Below, piece by piece: positions 20,956-33,819 of a stretch of DNA of 64,000 nt. The stretch comes from Spodoptera frugiperda (lineage: Eukaryota; Arthropoda; Insecta; Lepidoptera; Noctuidae), in the NCBI RefSeq assembly GCF_023101765.2, contig NC_064214.1, forward strand, positions 1,308,001 to 1,372,000, read 5' to 3'. The notes under the pieces are model-generated. The model did no database searches, was not told the origin of the DNA, and was given only the letters and a program-made list of their open reading frames with translations. Position numbers and translations under genes: made by a program. Each line of letters opens with the position of its first letter. Position 1 is the first letter of the stretch.

Positions 20956-23900
20956 ATGAAGCTGGTAAGTGAAAAGTGTTTGTGTTTAAGTGAAATCGGA
21001 TTTTATTTGGATGGTTTGAAACCGTAAGTTAGCCCTTGATTAACACGTAACATTATTTTTCAGATACCACTATTCATTTTGACGATAAGTCTAGCTGTGG
21101 ACAATATAGCTCACGAACATTTCACTTTTCCACCACAATTTCAATCTAATATGTTTACTTCTGAAAAAAATCCTTACTTACCCCCAGAGGCTCATACGCC
21201 ACATCCATATTTTCAAATGAATAACATGAACAAATTACAATTCCCATACCTTCCCCCGACCGCAACAAAGGCTCCGATGGGATACCCTTCACCATTCCCT
21301 ATAATGATGTCTTCAACAATAAGACCTATCAGAATCGAAGACGATGACGATGAAGAAGATAGTAAAGCAACAACGCCGCGGTCGATTTCCATAAGAAGCA
21401 TATATAATAACACTGGAAAAATGCCTAACCAGATGGCGGAAAGAAGAGAAATGAGACCTGTACCAAAGAATTTTCTACATCCCATTGATAGAATAGATAC
21501 GAAAATGCCTTTTCAATTTAACACCAACCCCGAATCCTCAACGCAAAATGCACCAACGCAAACGATGACACCACGCAGTGTAAACATAATGGATTTTCAT
21601 CGAGATCACTCTGCGGATCAGATGAAAGCAGCTAGTTTTCAAGGCCCACAATACGTGCCTCAGCCTGGAGTATTCATTTCTTCTACAACAGAAACTGCGA
21701 TACCTATTCTACGTTTATCAAACGAAATGGATTTAGATGGGAGCTTTAGTTACGAGTAAGTGTGATTTCTGAGTACTTTTTCATAGATCTAGATTTTGTA
21801 CAGAACTAATTTCAAATAATATTTTAGGGCTTTAGGAGCAGATCAGACCCATTACGTGCAACACAGTCGCATGGAAAACGCGGGTACTGGCAAAGACGAG
21901 CAAATTGTTGAGGGATCATACTCGTATGTGGGAGATAATGGAAAGACATACACGGTTCACTATATTGCGGATGCGAATGGTTTTAGAGCAAGCGGCGATC
22001 ACTTGCCCGTTGCACCGCCGATTCCTGAAATTATTCAGAGGTTTGTAGTAACTTTAAACGATACTCTTTTCTATAGATTTATTGACATAAAAATATAATT
22101 TATTATAACTTAAAAAAAGTTATATTTCAAAACGAATATTATATTTTCAGAGCAATTCAGTACAACTTAGTCGAAGAAGCTAAGAAACCACCGCATTTGA
22201 AATCATGGAATGGGGAACAACAAGAAAACGAATTAAGCGAAAGTGAAAAACGACATCAGTTCGCTGTCTCACCGCCGCGCCTTAGCAGTCTATTTACAGG
22301 AAAAACTCCCGAATCATTCTCGCATAGTTTTTCACAACAGTCAAGCCCACAAAATAATTTAGTAGCCGCAGCTAGTTCACAGGCTCCGGTTCAAGCGACC
22401 ATTAACTTTGCCGATCAAATGCAAACTAAACAAAACAGTGGAACAATTTCCCCACAAATAACTTTTCTGGCTTCGCAGGGTGCTCACGTTCCGTCTGTGA
22501 ACGCACCTGAACCCATAAATAGAATGTTCACAACTGAGAAATCAACAATGCCTCAGTTAGTAAATTACGAAGCGAACATGAAAGACTCCGATCAAGAAAG
22601 TAACAAAGCTTTGTGGAGGTGGCAGTACGGTATTAATGCAAATGGTAACCAAAATAATAATATGGAGAAAAATTCCATATCGAGATCATTCGGTACAGAT
22701 GACATTGTTATCAACTTCAATGACATGACTCACGACCAGTATACCACAATGATAAAGCAACAACTAGAACCAGAAAAAGAAAATATGAAAATGACGCAGA
22801 ATCCAGATTCAAAAGAAAATAATTATTATTCTGATAACAAAAAACATTCAGAACCCGATTTCAATAATTACTCTAACGAAAATCCAATGGCTGCAAACGC
22901 TGTAAATAGTGATGAAAATCAATACTCAACTGAAATAATTTCACCTTCGGTCAATCCAAATAGCTGGCATCAAGAACAAACTGAGACAAGTAAAAGCTAT
23001 CTCCCAAATTCTGATGATCAAGTTAATCAGTCACATGATGAAGACACCCAAACATCTAGGCCAACAATTATAACGCAACAAAAATTTATTCCTCAAAGTC
23101 AAACAATAACGCAAAACTACAATTATATGGACGACAATTTCGAATCTAGGAGAACCAGAATATTAAACACTGGTTCACCCAATCTTCATGAAAATAAATT
23201 GACTGTTTTACCTTTAGATTACTATCCAAATTCAGAACGTAAACACAATGTAAAGCATGAAATTAAAAAGGAATCGGAAGCTACTGTCACTCATGAACCA
23301 CCCACGACTACTGTTAAAATGTTTGACCATTCAACAAAAGGCGGTAACATAAAATTCACTGACTTCATTGTACCTCAAAATGAGAATGATTTCAAACCAG
23401 TATTTTCATTTACCGAACCTATAACTGAGCCTCCTACTACTACAACGACTACAGAAATAAACATTGAACATGCGATTGAAGAGAACCTTTTCTTAAAGAA
23501 TTTATTTAGAAATAATAAAAATGACGCTGATGTTAATAACAAGATAAGAGATGAACATAATAATAAACTAAATCTTCAAGTTAAGCCGATTGAGATGAGA
23601 GTCGAGCATCAGCCGAAATATCTATATCAATCTAAGCCCCTCAACGAGGTTAAACCTTTAAAGAAGAAGCCGATGGACTTATCCGATTTATTAAATTACA
23701 TTGCCAAAAACCAGTTTGAACCTGGTAAATTAAAACCAGCAGCAAAACAACTGCCTAATAACTTGAAACAAAAATCTGAAATGCTTTACTATACACAAGA
23801 TCATGAGATTGAAGAAGAAATATTAAATCGGCACCAACGTATACTCCCACCGCAAGAAGAGTTACGCGGTGTAATAAGAAATTATAAAGTCCTAAATCGA

Positions 23901-24050
23901 AACAATAACTACGCTAACGTAGAACGAAATGATGACGATGCTGGGTTAAAAAGGAACTTAAGTCCACCGCCTTTAAGATCTGTAAATCTACCTCCTTTAG
24001 GCCGCGCTGGCCCATCAATGAAAACTTACTTGCCTCCGATTTACATATAA
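20956..24050 (+). CDS. RR-1-like cuticular protein with very long Asn/Gln-rich tail
   Basis: Four exons: 20956-20964, 21064-21755, 21828-22040 and 22151-24050, giving 937 residues. Signal peptide MKLIPLFILTISLA. Residues 20-233 are Pro/Met/Thr-rich with an acidic patch (EDDDDEED). The Rebers-Riddiford domain covers about 243-305: VEGSYSYVGDNGKTYTVHY, IADANGFRASGDHLP, so chitin binding is likely. Residues 306-937 are low-complexity, rich in Asn, Gln, Ser, Glu and Lys, with Thr runs (PPTTTTTTE) and a few ordered-looking segments such as KPMDLSDLLNYIAKNQFE. Most RR-1 proteins are 100-300 residues, so this is unusually long. Introns are short (99, 72 and 110 bp) at the same phases as the upstream gene. 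The tail's role is unknown; matrix filling or extracellular assembly is inference. Confidence 0.92.
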
Positions 24051-24149
24051 ATAAGAAAATTCTGTGATTAGTTTAATTGGTTTCGTAATTTTAAGTGGAG
24101 TTTGTTTTGTAAATATGCCTTTCATGCATTTATTAGGGTAAGTATGTTG

Positions 24150-24155
24150 AATAAA
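24150..24155 (+). terminator. Poly(A) signal of second cuticle gene
   Basis: AATAAA 100 bp after the stop codon, followed by T-rich sequence (GCTTTTTGTTTTATTT). Confidence 0.6.
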
Positions 24156-24603
24156 CATTACGTAAAACGGTTACTGCTTTTTGTTTTATTTCAGAATATA
24201 AAAACACTTCATGCTCAAACTACAAAGGAGACATTTTATAGCCTCACTATATTAGAAATTAACACATACATGAATATGTATTTAAACAGCATGGCTCTGA
24301 AAGGATAAGTAAAGTAAGTGAACATTGCGTGCGCATCTCAGATGCATCATCTCGCCATCTGTACTGAAAGCGTAACGAGAATAAACTTTCTAACAATTAC
24401 TCCGTACATTATCTGCTAATCGATGCTTAGAATGCGGATAAATCTTTCTTCATCCCCATTATAGTTGACATATTTATGTATGTGTCAATATGTTAAGTAT
24501 TAGAGCAAAGACTTTCTTGTGCATTTTCATAATGGTTTTTCTGTGCATTCATTAAGATTGATGCTGTTTTTAGAGGAGAATCACTAGGTTAGACTTCGTC
24601 AAC

Positions 24604-24725
24604 TAGAAGCCAAATACTATCCACTGCTGACCAACTACGTCACGCCTTTTATCCCCGAAAAGGTAGGCAGAGATACACATTAAGGCTCGTAATGTCGCTA
24701 TAAAATATACACCCACTTTTCACCA
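24604..24725. repeat. Dispersed lepidopteran repeat fragment
   Basis: CACGCCTTTTATCCCCGAAA, GGTAGGCAGAGATACAC and AATATACACCCACTTTTCAC form a block I recognise as common in moth genomes. It is preceded by a family-A-like scrap (CCACTGCTGACCAA). Related text lies inverted near 1130-1180. Confidence 0.5.
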
Positions 24726-24874
24726 TTTGTATTATAAATCTCATGTTGATGATCCAATAGAAGCCGAGATTTTAGTTAATTTTAGGGAATAATTTTGAAT
24801 TACTATATATTGATATTATTTCAACTTAGTATCAAATAAAATTAGCACAGAGAAGAACTTAATAGAGGACGTAC

Positions 24875-25082
24875 ACTTTTTTATGATATAACCCAGTAAA
24901 CGAGCAGACCGATCACCTGATGGTAAGTCATCACCGCTGCCCATGGACACCCGAAACACCAGAAGCGTTACAAATGCGTTGCCGGCCTTTTGGGGATTAG
25001 AAATTTGAGGGTTATTAAGGAATTGGGAAGATTGGAAAGGGTGGTAATTGGGCCACCGGACATTTACCCGGGCACACTGTTA
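24875..25082 (+). repeat. Dispersed repeat (family E), copy 1
   Basis: Contains AAACGAGCAGACCGATCACC, TGATGGTAAG, CCCATGGACACCCGAAACAC and GCGTTGCCGGCCTTTTGGGG. Related sequence occurs at 33820-34010 and, inverted, at 45285-45482. This is a familiar high-copy lepidopteran repeat without coding capacity. Confidence 0.65.
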
Positions 25083-25514
25083 CAATTTGTTTATAAATAT
25101 TGTTTACAATAAAATTTAGTTCAATAACATTGAAGCTACAATCAGACTGGAACGGAAAGAAGTCGCATCAGCTAAAACACAATAAAAAACCAATAACATT
25201 ACATTTCGACTATGCGAATATCCCATTACGAAATGCGAAGAAAAAAGCGATGAAATATCTAAATACGATTACGATTCGCTTCGCAGATATTTTTATGGGA
25301 CGTTATTGAGGAAAATATATCAAAAAGTTTTTTTTTTCATTCAACATCGAGCGATGACTGTCCGTGTATTTGAAGATTATACATTAAAAAGTAAATTATT
25401 TGGTGATCTCAACTGTCAACAACAATCTTTATCCTTATATTCCTTTGCTCGATCTTTTCCAAAGATTTTGTCTCTTTAGATGATAGCTAATTCACTTTCA
25501 TACACAGCAAACAG

Positions 25515-25657
25515 TCGGGGAAAACCATTCAATGGCCTCGTCGCCTTGGCTGAGGCGAGAAGTAGGTCAGAATCTTACTGACTAAAAACCATCCCGTTCC
25601 TATTCCTGCTCTACGAGCCGGAGCCTCCGTAAAGCCTCTGGTAGTCTGTAGCTCCGG
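25515..25657 (-). mobile_element. SINE-like retroposon (family B), diverged
   Basis: Minus-strand copy (AACCATTCAATGGCCTCG to GTAGTCTGTAGCTCCGG on the + strand), with more substitutions than its relatives. Only a short flanking match, AAACAG, remains of a target duplication, so this is probably an older insertion. Confidence 0.7.
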
Positions 25658-25700
25658 AAACAGACTCCTTGAAAATAAGTTTTAATAACATTAATTCTTT

Positions 25701-25825
25701 AAGTCAAAGTCAAATCATTTATTCCAATTAAACCATATAGATACTTTTAAAACGTCAACAAAGAAATAAATAAACAATAGTCTGTCAGTCTGTCCGTCAG
25801 TGAAACTAGGTGCTCGTTCCAAGGT
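25701..25825. repeat. LINE-tail-like repeat (family F), copy 1
   Basis: Begins AAGTCAAAGTCAAATCATTT, then TTCCAATTAAACC, then CTGTCAGTCTGTCCGTCAGT and AAACTAGGTGCTCG. The same blocks occur inverted at 42706-42810. AAAGTCAAAGTCAAA-type ends belong to lepidopteran non-LTR retrotransposon tails; the exact family is not determined. Confidence 0.55.
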
Positions 25826-25839
25826 ACATAATACGATAC

Positions 25840-27800
25840 CATATAACCTTAGCTTAATAATAATATGTACACTGTAATATACATTTCTAACAGAAACCAA
25901 CAGCTTAATATATTAACTAATTCATGTATAAGATATATTCGTACGAAAATATATGAGATAAAGTATTTTAATAAATTGTACCAACCATACAATTGCTTAA
26001 CCTTACAAGAGAAATTCAGTGGAAAAAAGTAGTCTATTATTGTGTGGCAGAAACCTATTAAAAACCCTATTAAGTTGTCTTTCAAAGCATTGTGTTTCAT
26101 TGTTGCTGAAAGCTTTGAGGGAACAAAATGTACTGAAAGCAATTCAATTCGTATGTCTACCTTAGTTTGTGGAGCGTTATTAATTCATTTCGGTAACTTT
26201 GATATTGGATATCATTTGGGAAAATATTAAAATGCTTCATTGGATTAAATTTCATAAAGACCTTTAAAAATATCTGCCATGGCTTTAATGGGAGGTAGTA
26301 TTACGTTTGAAGATTACAATAGTAATATAAGTTATTGATTACGAATAACTTTTCTTGGTTAATGAAACCAATTTTAATCAATTATAAGGCTGTATCAGAT
26401 AATTTTATAACACCTTATATAGTTTGAAATTATGGAATTTACCACTTATTTTACTATACTTCAATTAATTAGGTAGTTAGTATAGTTTAGTTTAGTTTCT
26501 CACGATATTTATTATAAAAACATATAGCTTCTTGTTATTTGAATTTGATTCTTATTGAAAAAACGGATCTCAATTTCATTTTGTCATCTAACAATAGATT
26601 TTGGTATAACAGTATGTAGAATTTGACAACAGAAAACTTCACCTAAAATGTTCAATTTCTTAATTAGCGAGCAAAATTAATCGTAAAACAAATGTTTGAG
26701 GTTGAATAAAGAAACAAAAGACAGTTGCTAATTCACCGAGCCCACAGTCTTCAAGCCCGCGAACGACCGAAACTTCTTTATTGTGATTCAAATTATTCGC
26801 CTTTGCTTTTATTTCAAAGTTAATTAAACAAAAATCTGCCTCCTCATTAAACATTCGGCTATGTGTAAACCTTCATTTCTCTTTATTTTATTCCATAACT
26901 CCAGTTCTATTCAAAAACCTACTTTATTTTCTGATTCATAAACGTGTATTTTGAAGTCCAGAATTTTCGGGAACATCGTTGTTTTTCATTGCAATGCGAG
27001 CCCAGAGGCTTGGAACATTTGCATCACCTTTTGAGTTACTTACTTCAAGTTATTCTCATAAGTTACAAATGAATTTTAATGAGGGAATTGTTATAAAAAG
27101 TGTTAATTATTTGTTTTTGATCTAAATTTGATGAATCAACCAAGATCATGAAATCAAAAACTCCTTCAAAGGTCAATATAAAGCTATGTTATCTTCTGTA
27201 ATATCTTTCAAAACAATTATTAGACTACGTAGGTAAAATAATACAATACTGCGTCCAATATAGAACCTAAAAAGGTAACATATAAAGTACAATTTACTTA
27301 GAAACATAACAAAGCACTTAGCACTCCCAAAGGCTATCCTAAGACATACAGACAGACTTTAATAAACTCCCTGATATGGAACCTAATATTCTGCACAGGC
27401 AACCCTCTTTATTAATATCAACGACCCACCGCTTACGTTCGAATGCACCCGTCAGATGGCGTTATTCTAAACACTGTGCTTCCAACGTTTCAATTAGCAA
27501 AACGGCAAACCTTTTAGGATTATTAAGTCATCACTCCATACCTATAAACTCTAAATGTTTAATCTTATTTGGCTTATACGATGACACATTGGTATGAGAT
27601 GCGTCAATGTGAGTTCCTAAGCTGACAAGTAATATACTGATAATAGTGTTTAATTTAAAAATATATCTCGTTCACTAATTCCCCAATCTATTCTAGTAAG
27701 TTTTTCTTTTCGCCCAAAATCGAGACACGATTTCAGGAAAACTCTGACACTACTATCATCTTTGCCTTATCCTCTGACCTATAATTAAAGGGAGAAAAGT
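25840..27800. other. Intergenic, nothing identified
   Basis: About 2 kb of AT-rich sequence. Short open frames here lack motifs and splice context. No repeat recognised. Confidence 0.45.
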
Positions 27801-27816
27801 AACTAGTTATTTGCTT

Positions 27817-27947
27817 TGTTGGGGGAAAATCATCCAATGACTTCTCTCGCCTTAGGAGAGGGAGTCAGACTCTTACTGACTAAAAACCACCCCGTTCCTA
27901 CTCCTGCTTTTCGAGCCGGAGCCCCGGTAAACCCGCTAGGTATTCCG
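27817..27947 (-). mobile_element. SINE-like retroposon (family B) with 16-bp target duplication
   Basis: Close to the family consensus (AAAATCATCCAATGACTTCT to CCCCGGTAAACCCGCTAGG on the + strand). The flanks read AACTAGTTATTTGCTT (27801-27816) and AACTAATTATTTGCTT (27948-27963), one mismatch in 16. This is the longest target duplication in the window. Confidence 0.85.
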
Positions 27948-27963
27948 AACTAATTATTTGCTT

Positions 27964-30796
27964 AGGTACTATTCTTAGGAAAAATAATAAACTAACTAAC
28001 AGTCACGATAAGTAGGTAGAAACATCACCACGTATAGACTAGCGGCTAGTCTATTAAAACCCGTACATCTAGAAATGAAACTCATTAACAACACAATAGC
28101 TATTCTCATATAAACAAACACAGACATCTGAGAATATATCCATAAAGTAAATAATATAAATAAAGGCTGGAAAACACACAACCGGCGCACAATACACGCG
28201 TCTGATTGCGTCGCGACTGCAGACTACGCAAATTACGTCGTATACTGTAGCAAACCTCGTTTGTATGAAACCGTCTCCTCATCAAGGATTGTGTGTAAAA
28301 GTTTCTTAGGTTATTGGATTTGTTTCTGTATTGAACTGGAGGTAAGATAGGTTTTATTTCTTGAAATGATAGGTGTAAGGAATTGTAAGTATCGGCAGCT
28401 ATGTTGAGTTCTGTGGAGATAATAGGAGGTATTTTGCACGATTTTAGTGGCTGTGCTAAGGAGTAGTAAAGTATTTGAATGAGACTGGGCAAAATCTGTG
28501 TCGAATGTTCGACTATTTGATTAGAAAATAACAAAAAATTTCGAATTATTCATAATTCATAACAAAACGATTTTATTTTTGTCACATCCTCTAAGGCGGG
28601 ACAGCTAGTAAAATATTGTATTAACATAATTAGGTATTATTTTTGAAATATAACCTTACCTTTTAAACCTTCCCTGGACACAAATAATTCTTGATCAACA
28701 TTTCCCAAATCAAGCCAACCGTTCTCGAGTTTTAGCGAGACGAACAGCAATAGATTTTTATATATAAAGTTTTTGTAAATATAACTTTAGCAACTAGGTA
28801 GGTACCTATATTCAATTGAATTGAGAACCCACATAGGTACTACATCGTAAGATAAGCTAGACGCTCTATTGTATACACATATAGTATCATCCTACAATGC
28901 ACAACTTGAGAGCGAAATACACAACACAACACAGCAAAACAAAGGCTCTCGTACATAAAACAGAAGTGTACCAATGTATCTCTCAAAACTACATATAGTA
29001 TCGAATCCCACAAACAACATTTTATCAAACCCGCATCGATTCACGCTGAATAGCTGAATACGCTTCGCAATAGAAAGGACATCAAAGTGCTTACAAATAG
29101 ACTGAAGAAGTTAAGGCAAAATATGTAAATTTTAATGCCACGAAGTACGTTAGATCAAAGGGAAGGACAGGATCCGACTGATTTTCGCTCCACGTCGATA
29201 TATTCCGTATTGCTTCGTATTTTCTTTTCCCTTTTTACTTTGGATTGTGATAGCCTTCTCATTTTCACTGCTTTTAAAGCTGTATGTACCACACAAATAC
29301 AGATCTAGGTATGTGAGGCGTTGTTTTGATGAAAAATTGGTGAGTGTAAGGCACATAATGTTTCAGCCGGAGTTCCCGTATAGCATTGTACTAAAAGCAA
29401 AATTTTTGTCTCGTTAATGATTATCGTCAAATACTTCTGCCGATGGCAGAGTATGATGATTAGATTAAACGTTACACCCAGTAAACAGTTGATAAATTAA
29501 TGGTGATCTAAATATTACAAAGATTATAACACTGTATTCTATAAATTCTTCAATAAAAAAAGATAATTGGAACAAAGCAGTTTATAGATTACATAGCACT
29601 TACTCGTAACCCAAGATGTTTAAAGCTAGAAGATATTTTGTTTGAAAAATAAATTGTGCGTACCTATTTCAATTTTGTTCACGTGTTGCATGTTCACGGT
29701 CTGATGAAAATTTTCATTGGGGTTTCGTAGCTACAAATAATAAGGTTTTTATAATAGAACCAAACAAAATATCGATTTATTTTTGTTTAAATCACAGTAA
29801 TGTAGTAAACGTCATAGGAAATGAAATTGTTTGTCTACAGTCATCTCTTTACCAGTTATGTTATGAGTTACAATATAATAGGGGATACACCTATAGCCAA
29901 ACCTGTTAACATTCATAGGGACCAATCCGCAAATATTTATAGTTATATCATAACAGTTAAAAATAATAGCCAAAATAACACCTTCTGTAAATGCACTTTA
30001 AAGTTACCAACAGCCACAAAACTTGCTCAAATAAATACACCAAACCGCAATAACGAGTGTAAACAAAACCCAAAAACACGAACGGACATTCAAAACGCAT
30101 ACCCAATAACACTTATCCCAACTAAATCCCCATTAACCCTTATCTCAACAGATATAAGACTCATAATACATAGTTAGAAGACCATTACATCTATAATAAT
30201 AAGCATGTACTACCGTTTATTGACTGTTAATCATTAAACCCATTAAGGGTTCCGTGGGAGCAACGATCAAAGTTCGCCAATAATGGCTACTGCGTACAAA
30301 GGTTCCGTAATGTGGTTTTGTCGTGTCGACGGATATTTTGAGAAGTTAACGCCATAATTTTAGCACCCTTTTCAACACTTTTGGTCGAGTTTCGTGTAAA
30401 CAAGCCTTTGGTATTTTCAGTTATAGAGGACTAGAGAGAAACTCTTTAGTTAGAGTCTTGAGATTAATTTTAGGCACTTCTATTAGTAATTGGTATAGTG
30501 CTAAAGTTTTAAAGATTAACGATAGATCGATGAGATGGGAAAGTTTTAACTATGTAATTTCTGATTGATGTTCTCTTGGAACTAATAATATAATCAGCTT
30601 GTCTTTGGTTATGAGAATAATCTCGACCAATGATGGGCGGGAATGTGTTCGAACTCACTTCAAATGTTTAGAATGTTTCTAAAACATAAGCCAATTCCTT
30701 AAGCTATAGAGAACATTTTTCTCAACTCTTTAGTTCTAGTTATGGTTTCTTTTGTATCGATGTAGCAGTATAACCTCATTTTATCATTATATTAGT
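27964..30796. other. Intergenic, no supported gene
   Basis: AT-rich. Open frames of 142 aa (28106-28534, minus) and 118 aa (29821-30177, plus) lack domain, splice or promoter support. CTAAGGCGGGACAGCTAGTA near 28592 vaguely resembles a Helitron 3' end but is too short to call. Confidence 0.5.
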
Positions 30797-30865
30797 TTAA
30801 AGCATTAACTGCCGAATGAAAGCAAATCCTCAGCTAAGCGTCGGTCACCAGTGCCCGACATAGCG
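30797..30865 (+). repeat. Dispersed repeat (family J), copy 1
   Basis: AAAGCATTAACTGCCGAATG, AAATCCTCAGCTAAGCGTCG and GTCACCAGTGCCCGAC match, in inverted orientation, the sequence at 40126-40212. Confidence 0.6.
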
Positions 30866-31245
30866 GGCCATCCCAGGCGTTTGAATATAAGCACAAAATA
30901 ACTTAATCACAATACCACACACGAACCTACGTCATGATACCCTTATTATCGAATTATCGACATCTGAAGAAGGTAACAAAATTCAAATAAATAAATCACT
31001 TCAAATAAGATTAAAGATGACAAATCATTATCATTCAGTTGCATTTGATGGGCGTCTAAATGATACAGAGTCGATAAAGACAGATGCTTTGTAAAGACCC
31101 TTGTAGGATCAGCTTTTATTGATGCATCATCTTCGTGTGTGACCCCTTCATGTAGTGGAACTGACAGTCATCCTAAGCTTGAAAGGAGATACTTCTATTG
31201 AAGCAAACTCCAAATGATGTTGGTAACTTTGATAGTTCTGAGAGC

Positions 31246-31380
31246 TTGGTACGAGTTTGCTTTCAGTTTAAGGAGATCGAAATGAGACCCCGTTTGGTGC
31301 TCTGATTGGCCGGCTCCAATTAATCAACCAATCAGACCGCCGAACGCGGTGTCGTTCCGATCTCATGTATTAAGGCTTCT
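31246..31380. mobile_element. Foldback MITE-like element (family C), diverged copy
   Basis: TGGTACGAGTTTGCTTTC, then GGTGCTCTGATTGGCCGG, then TTAATCAACCAATCAGACC and GCCGAACGCGGT. The CTGATTGG / CCAATCAG core and outer sequence match the element at 13824-13968. Its right terminus is poorly preserved. Confidence 0.6.
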
Positions 31381-32180
31381 GTGTTTTCTGACCATTACTT
31401 GTCTCACAAAACTTATTATGATTTGATAAAAAAAAACCTAAAGAAATAAATAATTTATTTCCTTATTCCTCTGAACATACTCGAAAATTATCGGACTGTA
31501 TAATTTGAATAATCGAGAGATCATCTTGATTAAACTCATTTTCTTTTTAGACATAACTACTAAACGAAAAGTTTTGAAGTTTTTAGATTAGAACGATCAA
31601 ACTCCTATAGTTACGAGAACGATCTAAACCTCCACTTAAAAATATGATCTTTTATTTAGATCACATTCTAAACTTCCAAAGTTTCCTCCCTCAATCCCAT
31701 TAGCTGACAAACAGCAAAGCATTGACAAATACCCGGGACATGAGCCCATGTCGTGACATTTCCCCTTTACCCCGGGACCGTCCCGGGATTTACTGACACA
31801 AACTTTACCAATATCGAAGGAATCAATTTACACGCGTTGTTTAAACAAATACGAAACAATTGTGTTGATGCTGCGTAAATCCCGGGATTTGTTACTTTTC
31901 AAAACGTTTTATTGAATACTGTAATGGTGTATTGTATTTTGGTGCTTTTGTATATAATAAATGGAATATTGTGCTATTATCGTGGAACTTATTGATTTTC
32001 TGGAATTAAAAACTGTGTTTTACAATTCTAGAAAGGATACCTAAAATATTAAATTCTTGAATTAAACTTCCTCAAAGATGTTAATGATGCTATGAATAAC
32101 CGATACCGACAGTTAATGAATCAGTTATGTGACATACATTTATTTAGTCAGAATATCACATGACATACATATTACTCAGA

Positions 32181-32332
32181 AAGTGGCGATGGCTGGGCAA
32201 CTGGCTGCCGTGCAACGGATAGCGAGTTCGTTTCCCGCACAGAGCAACTCTTTGTATGATCCATAAATTTGTTACTTCGGGCCTGGGTGTCATGTGTATG
32301 TAAACTTGTATGTTGGTAAACGCACCCAAACC
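32181..32332 (+). repeat. tRNA-like SINE (family G)
   Basis: CTGGCTGCCGTGCAACGGAT, then AGCGAGTTCGTTTCCCGC (B-box-like), GAGCAACTCTTTGTATGATC and GGGCCTGGGTGTCATGTGTA. This is a recurrent lepidopteran tRNA-like repeat. Substitutions in the B-box indicate decay. Confidence 0.55.
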
Positions 32333-33022
32333 ACAATACAGAAGAAAATCCAAGTGTGGGGCAATGTTTTTAAAAAAGCTGGAAGTACACATTTTGGAAA
32401 CCATGTAGTAGCTGTATGAATATTAACCTTAAAATCACACCATGGGTTTAGTGACGCCTATATTAAAAGCCTTACTGCGCTCTATAAGTAAATATCTCAC
32501 GGCAATCGCTTCACACTGTACCTACCTACCTACCGTCTAAACAGACACTTAAACTGCCAAACCTCATTACCATAATTAGATAACAAAGTTCGTGACAAAT
32601 ATTACATAAGACATTGACAAAAAATATTCCATTATTTAATATAGCTCCCGAATGTGTTGTTAGTATTATTAAAACCATTGTTATAAAATATCTGATTGGT
32701 CTTTCAATGTTTTTATGATCTATTTTTGCGGCTGAGAATCATAAATCACATTTGTTTTGTGTCAATGCTTACTATGAATTACGACTTATTACTATTCAAA
32801 TAGGACCTCTAGCAGGTAAGTAAGTAGTACCCACGTACCTACTTTTCTATAACTATTTAATTCAACCAGTCTTCATTAAATTAAAGGACCTTTTATGCTC
32901 TAAAATGTTAGAGCCAATTGAGCCATTTCTAACCAAGAGAAGAGTATATTACCTGCTCCTAAATGTCCAAAGGGCTCAGTAAAAGAATTTCAGCAATCAA
33001 AATGAACATGATTCTTATATGA

Positions 33023-33048
33023 TACTAGCTTCGGCCCGCGACTTCGTA
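33023..33048 (-). mobile_element. Helitron 3'-end remnant
   Basis: ACTAGCTTCGGCCCGCGACT followed by TCGTA is the reverse complement of a Helitron 3' terminus (TACGAAGTCGCGGGCCGAAG ending CTAGT), similar to the intact end at 4394-4423. No element body is recognisable beside it. Confidence 0.55.
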
Positions 33049-33819
33049 TTCTAAAATCGTTCAAACTGTTTCGGAGGAGTATGGCAACGAAAACTGTGAC
33101 ACGATAATTTTATATATTAGAAGTAATCTGAAACACATGATAAGATACTCCTAAAGTTGAACTAGCTTAATTCAAATAAGCAAGAAATTGCCCGAGTGTA
33201 GGATGCACTACAAACTTGAGTGATTGATATCCACATTACAAGTGACGGACCGTACCTAAACAACTCTAAATAGTACTGACAATACTACACAGTATCTTTC
33301 TGTACGTCTGTCTGTTTGACTTTTTGCGAACATCATAAATCACTTGGAACTAAAACCAACATATACATATAGTTACCTATATCGTATATCTTAGTGACTT
33401 AGTGAGTTAGTACTTGATGTCCAAAAAAACTGGTCCAACCGCAAAAACCTTAGCGAGATCGTATCTCCATAGTCAACGCCGACAGCGACAATGTAAATCA
33501 GAATAAGTGCCTAAAACATTCACGAACTTGAACCCTAAGCGGGTTTCGTGTGAAAATCACATATATTTGCACGGTTAAGTGGTTTTTTTACATACCATGT
33601 CTAACACGCGTGTTATTTCCCAAAGGGTTTGGCAGAAGTGAGATCATTTTATTTTAAATTTTCGGCTCTGATGTATACTTTTCTTGCGTATTGTAAATTC
33701 GTAAGTGTGTTTTATTGTTTACAAACATATTTTTTACATGGGTGCATACTGTATGACGAGACCAAGAACAAGAATAATTGGACCCAAGACGCCAGGCTGA
33801 GCAACATGCTACGATAGTG

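Noticed and set aside
28106..28534. 142-aa minus-strand open frame
   Set aside because: No recognisable domain, no promoter or splice context, AT-driven residues (Ile, Leu, Tyr, Asn). I treat it as chance.
29821..30177. 118-aa plus-strand open frame with a hydrophobic start
   Set aside because: Composition is Asn/Thr/Ile-rich as expected from AT-rich DNA; no family resemblance and no supporting signals.
32181..32260. Possible tRNA gene around GAGTTCGTTTCCCGC
   Set aside because: B-box substitutions and continuation into a known-looking repeat; treated as a tRNA-like SINE.
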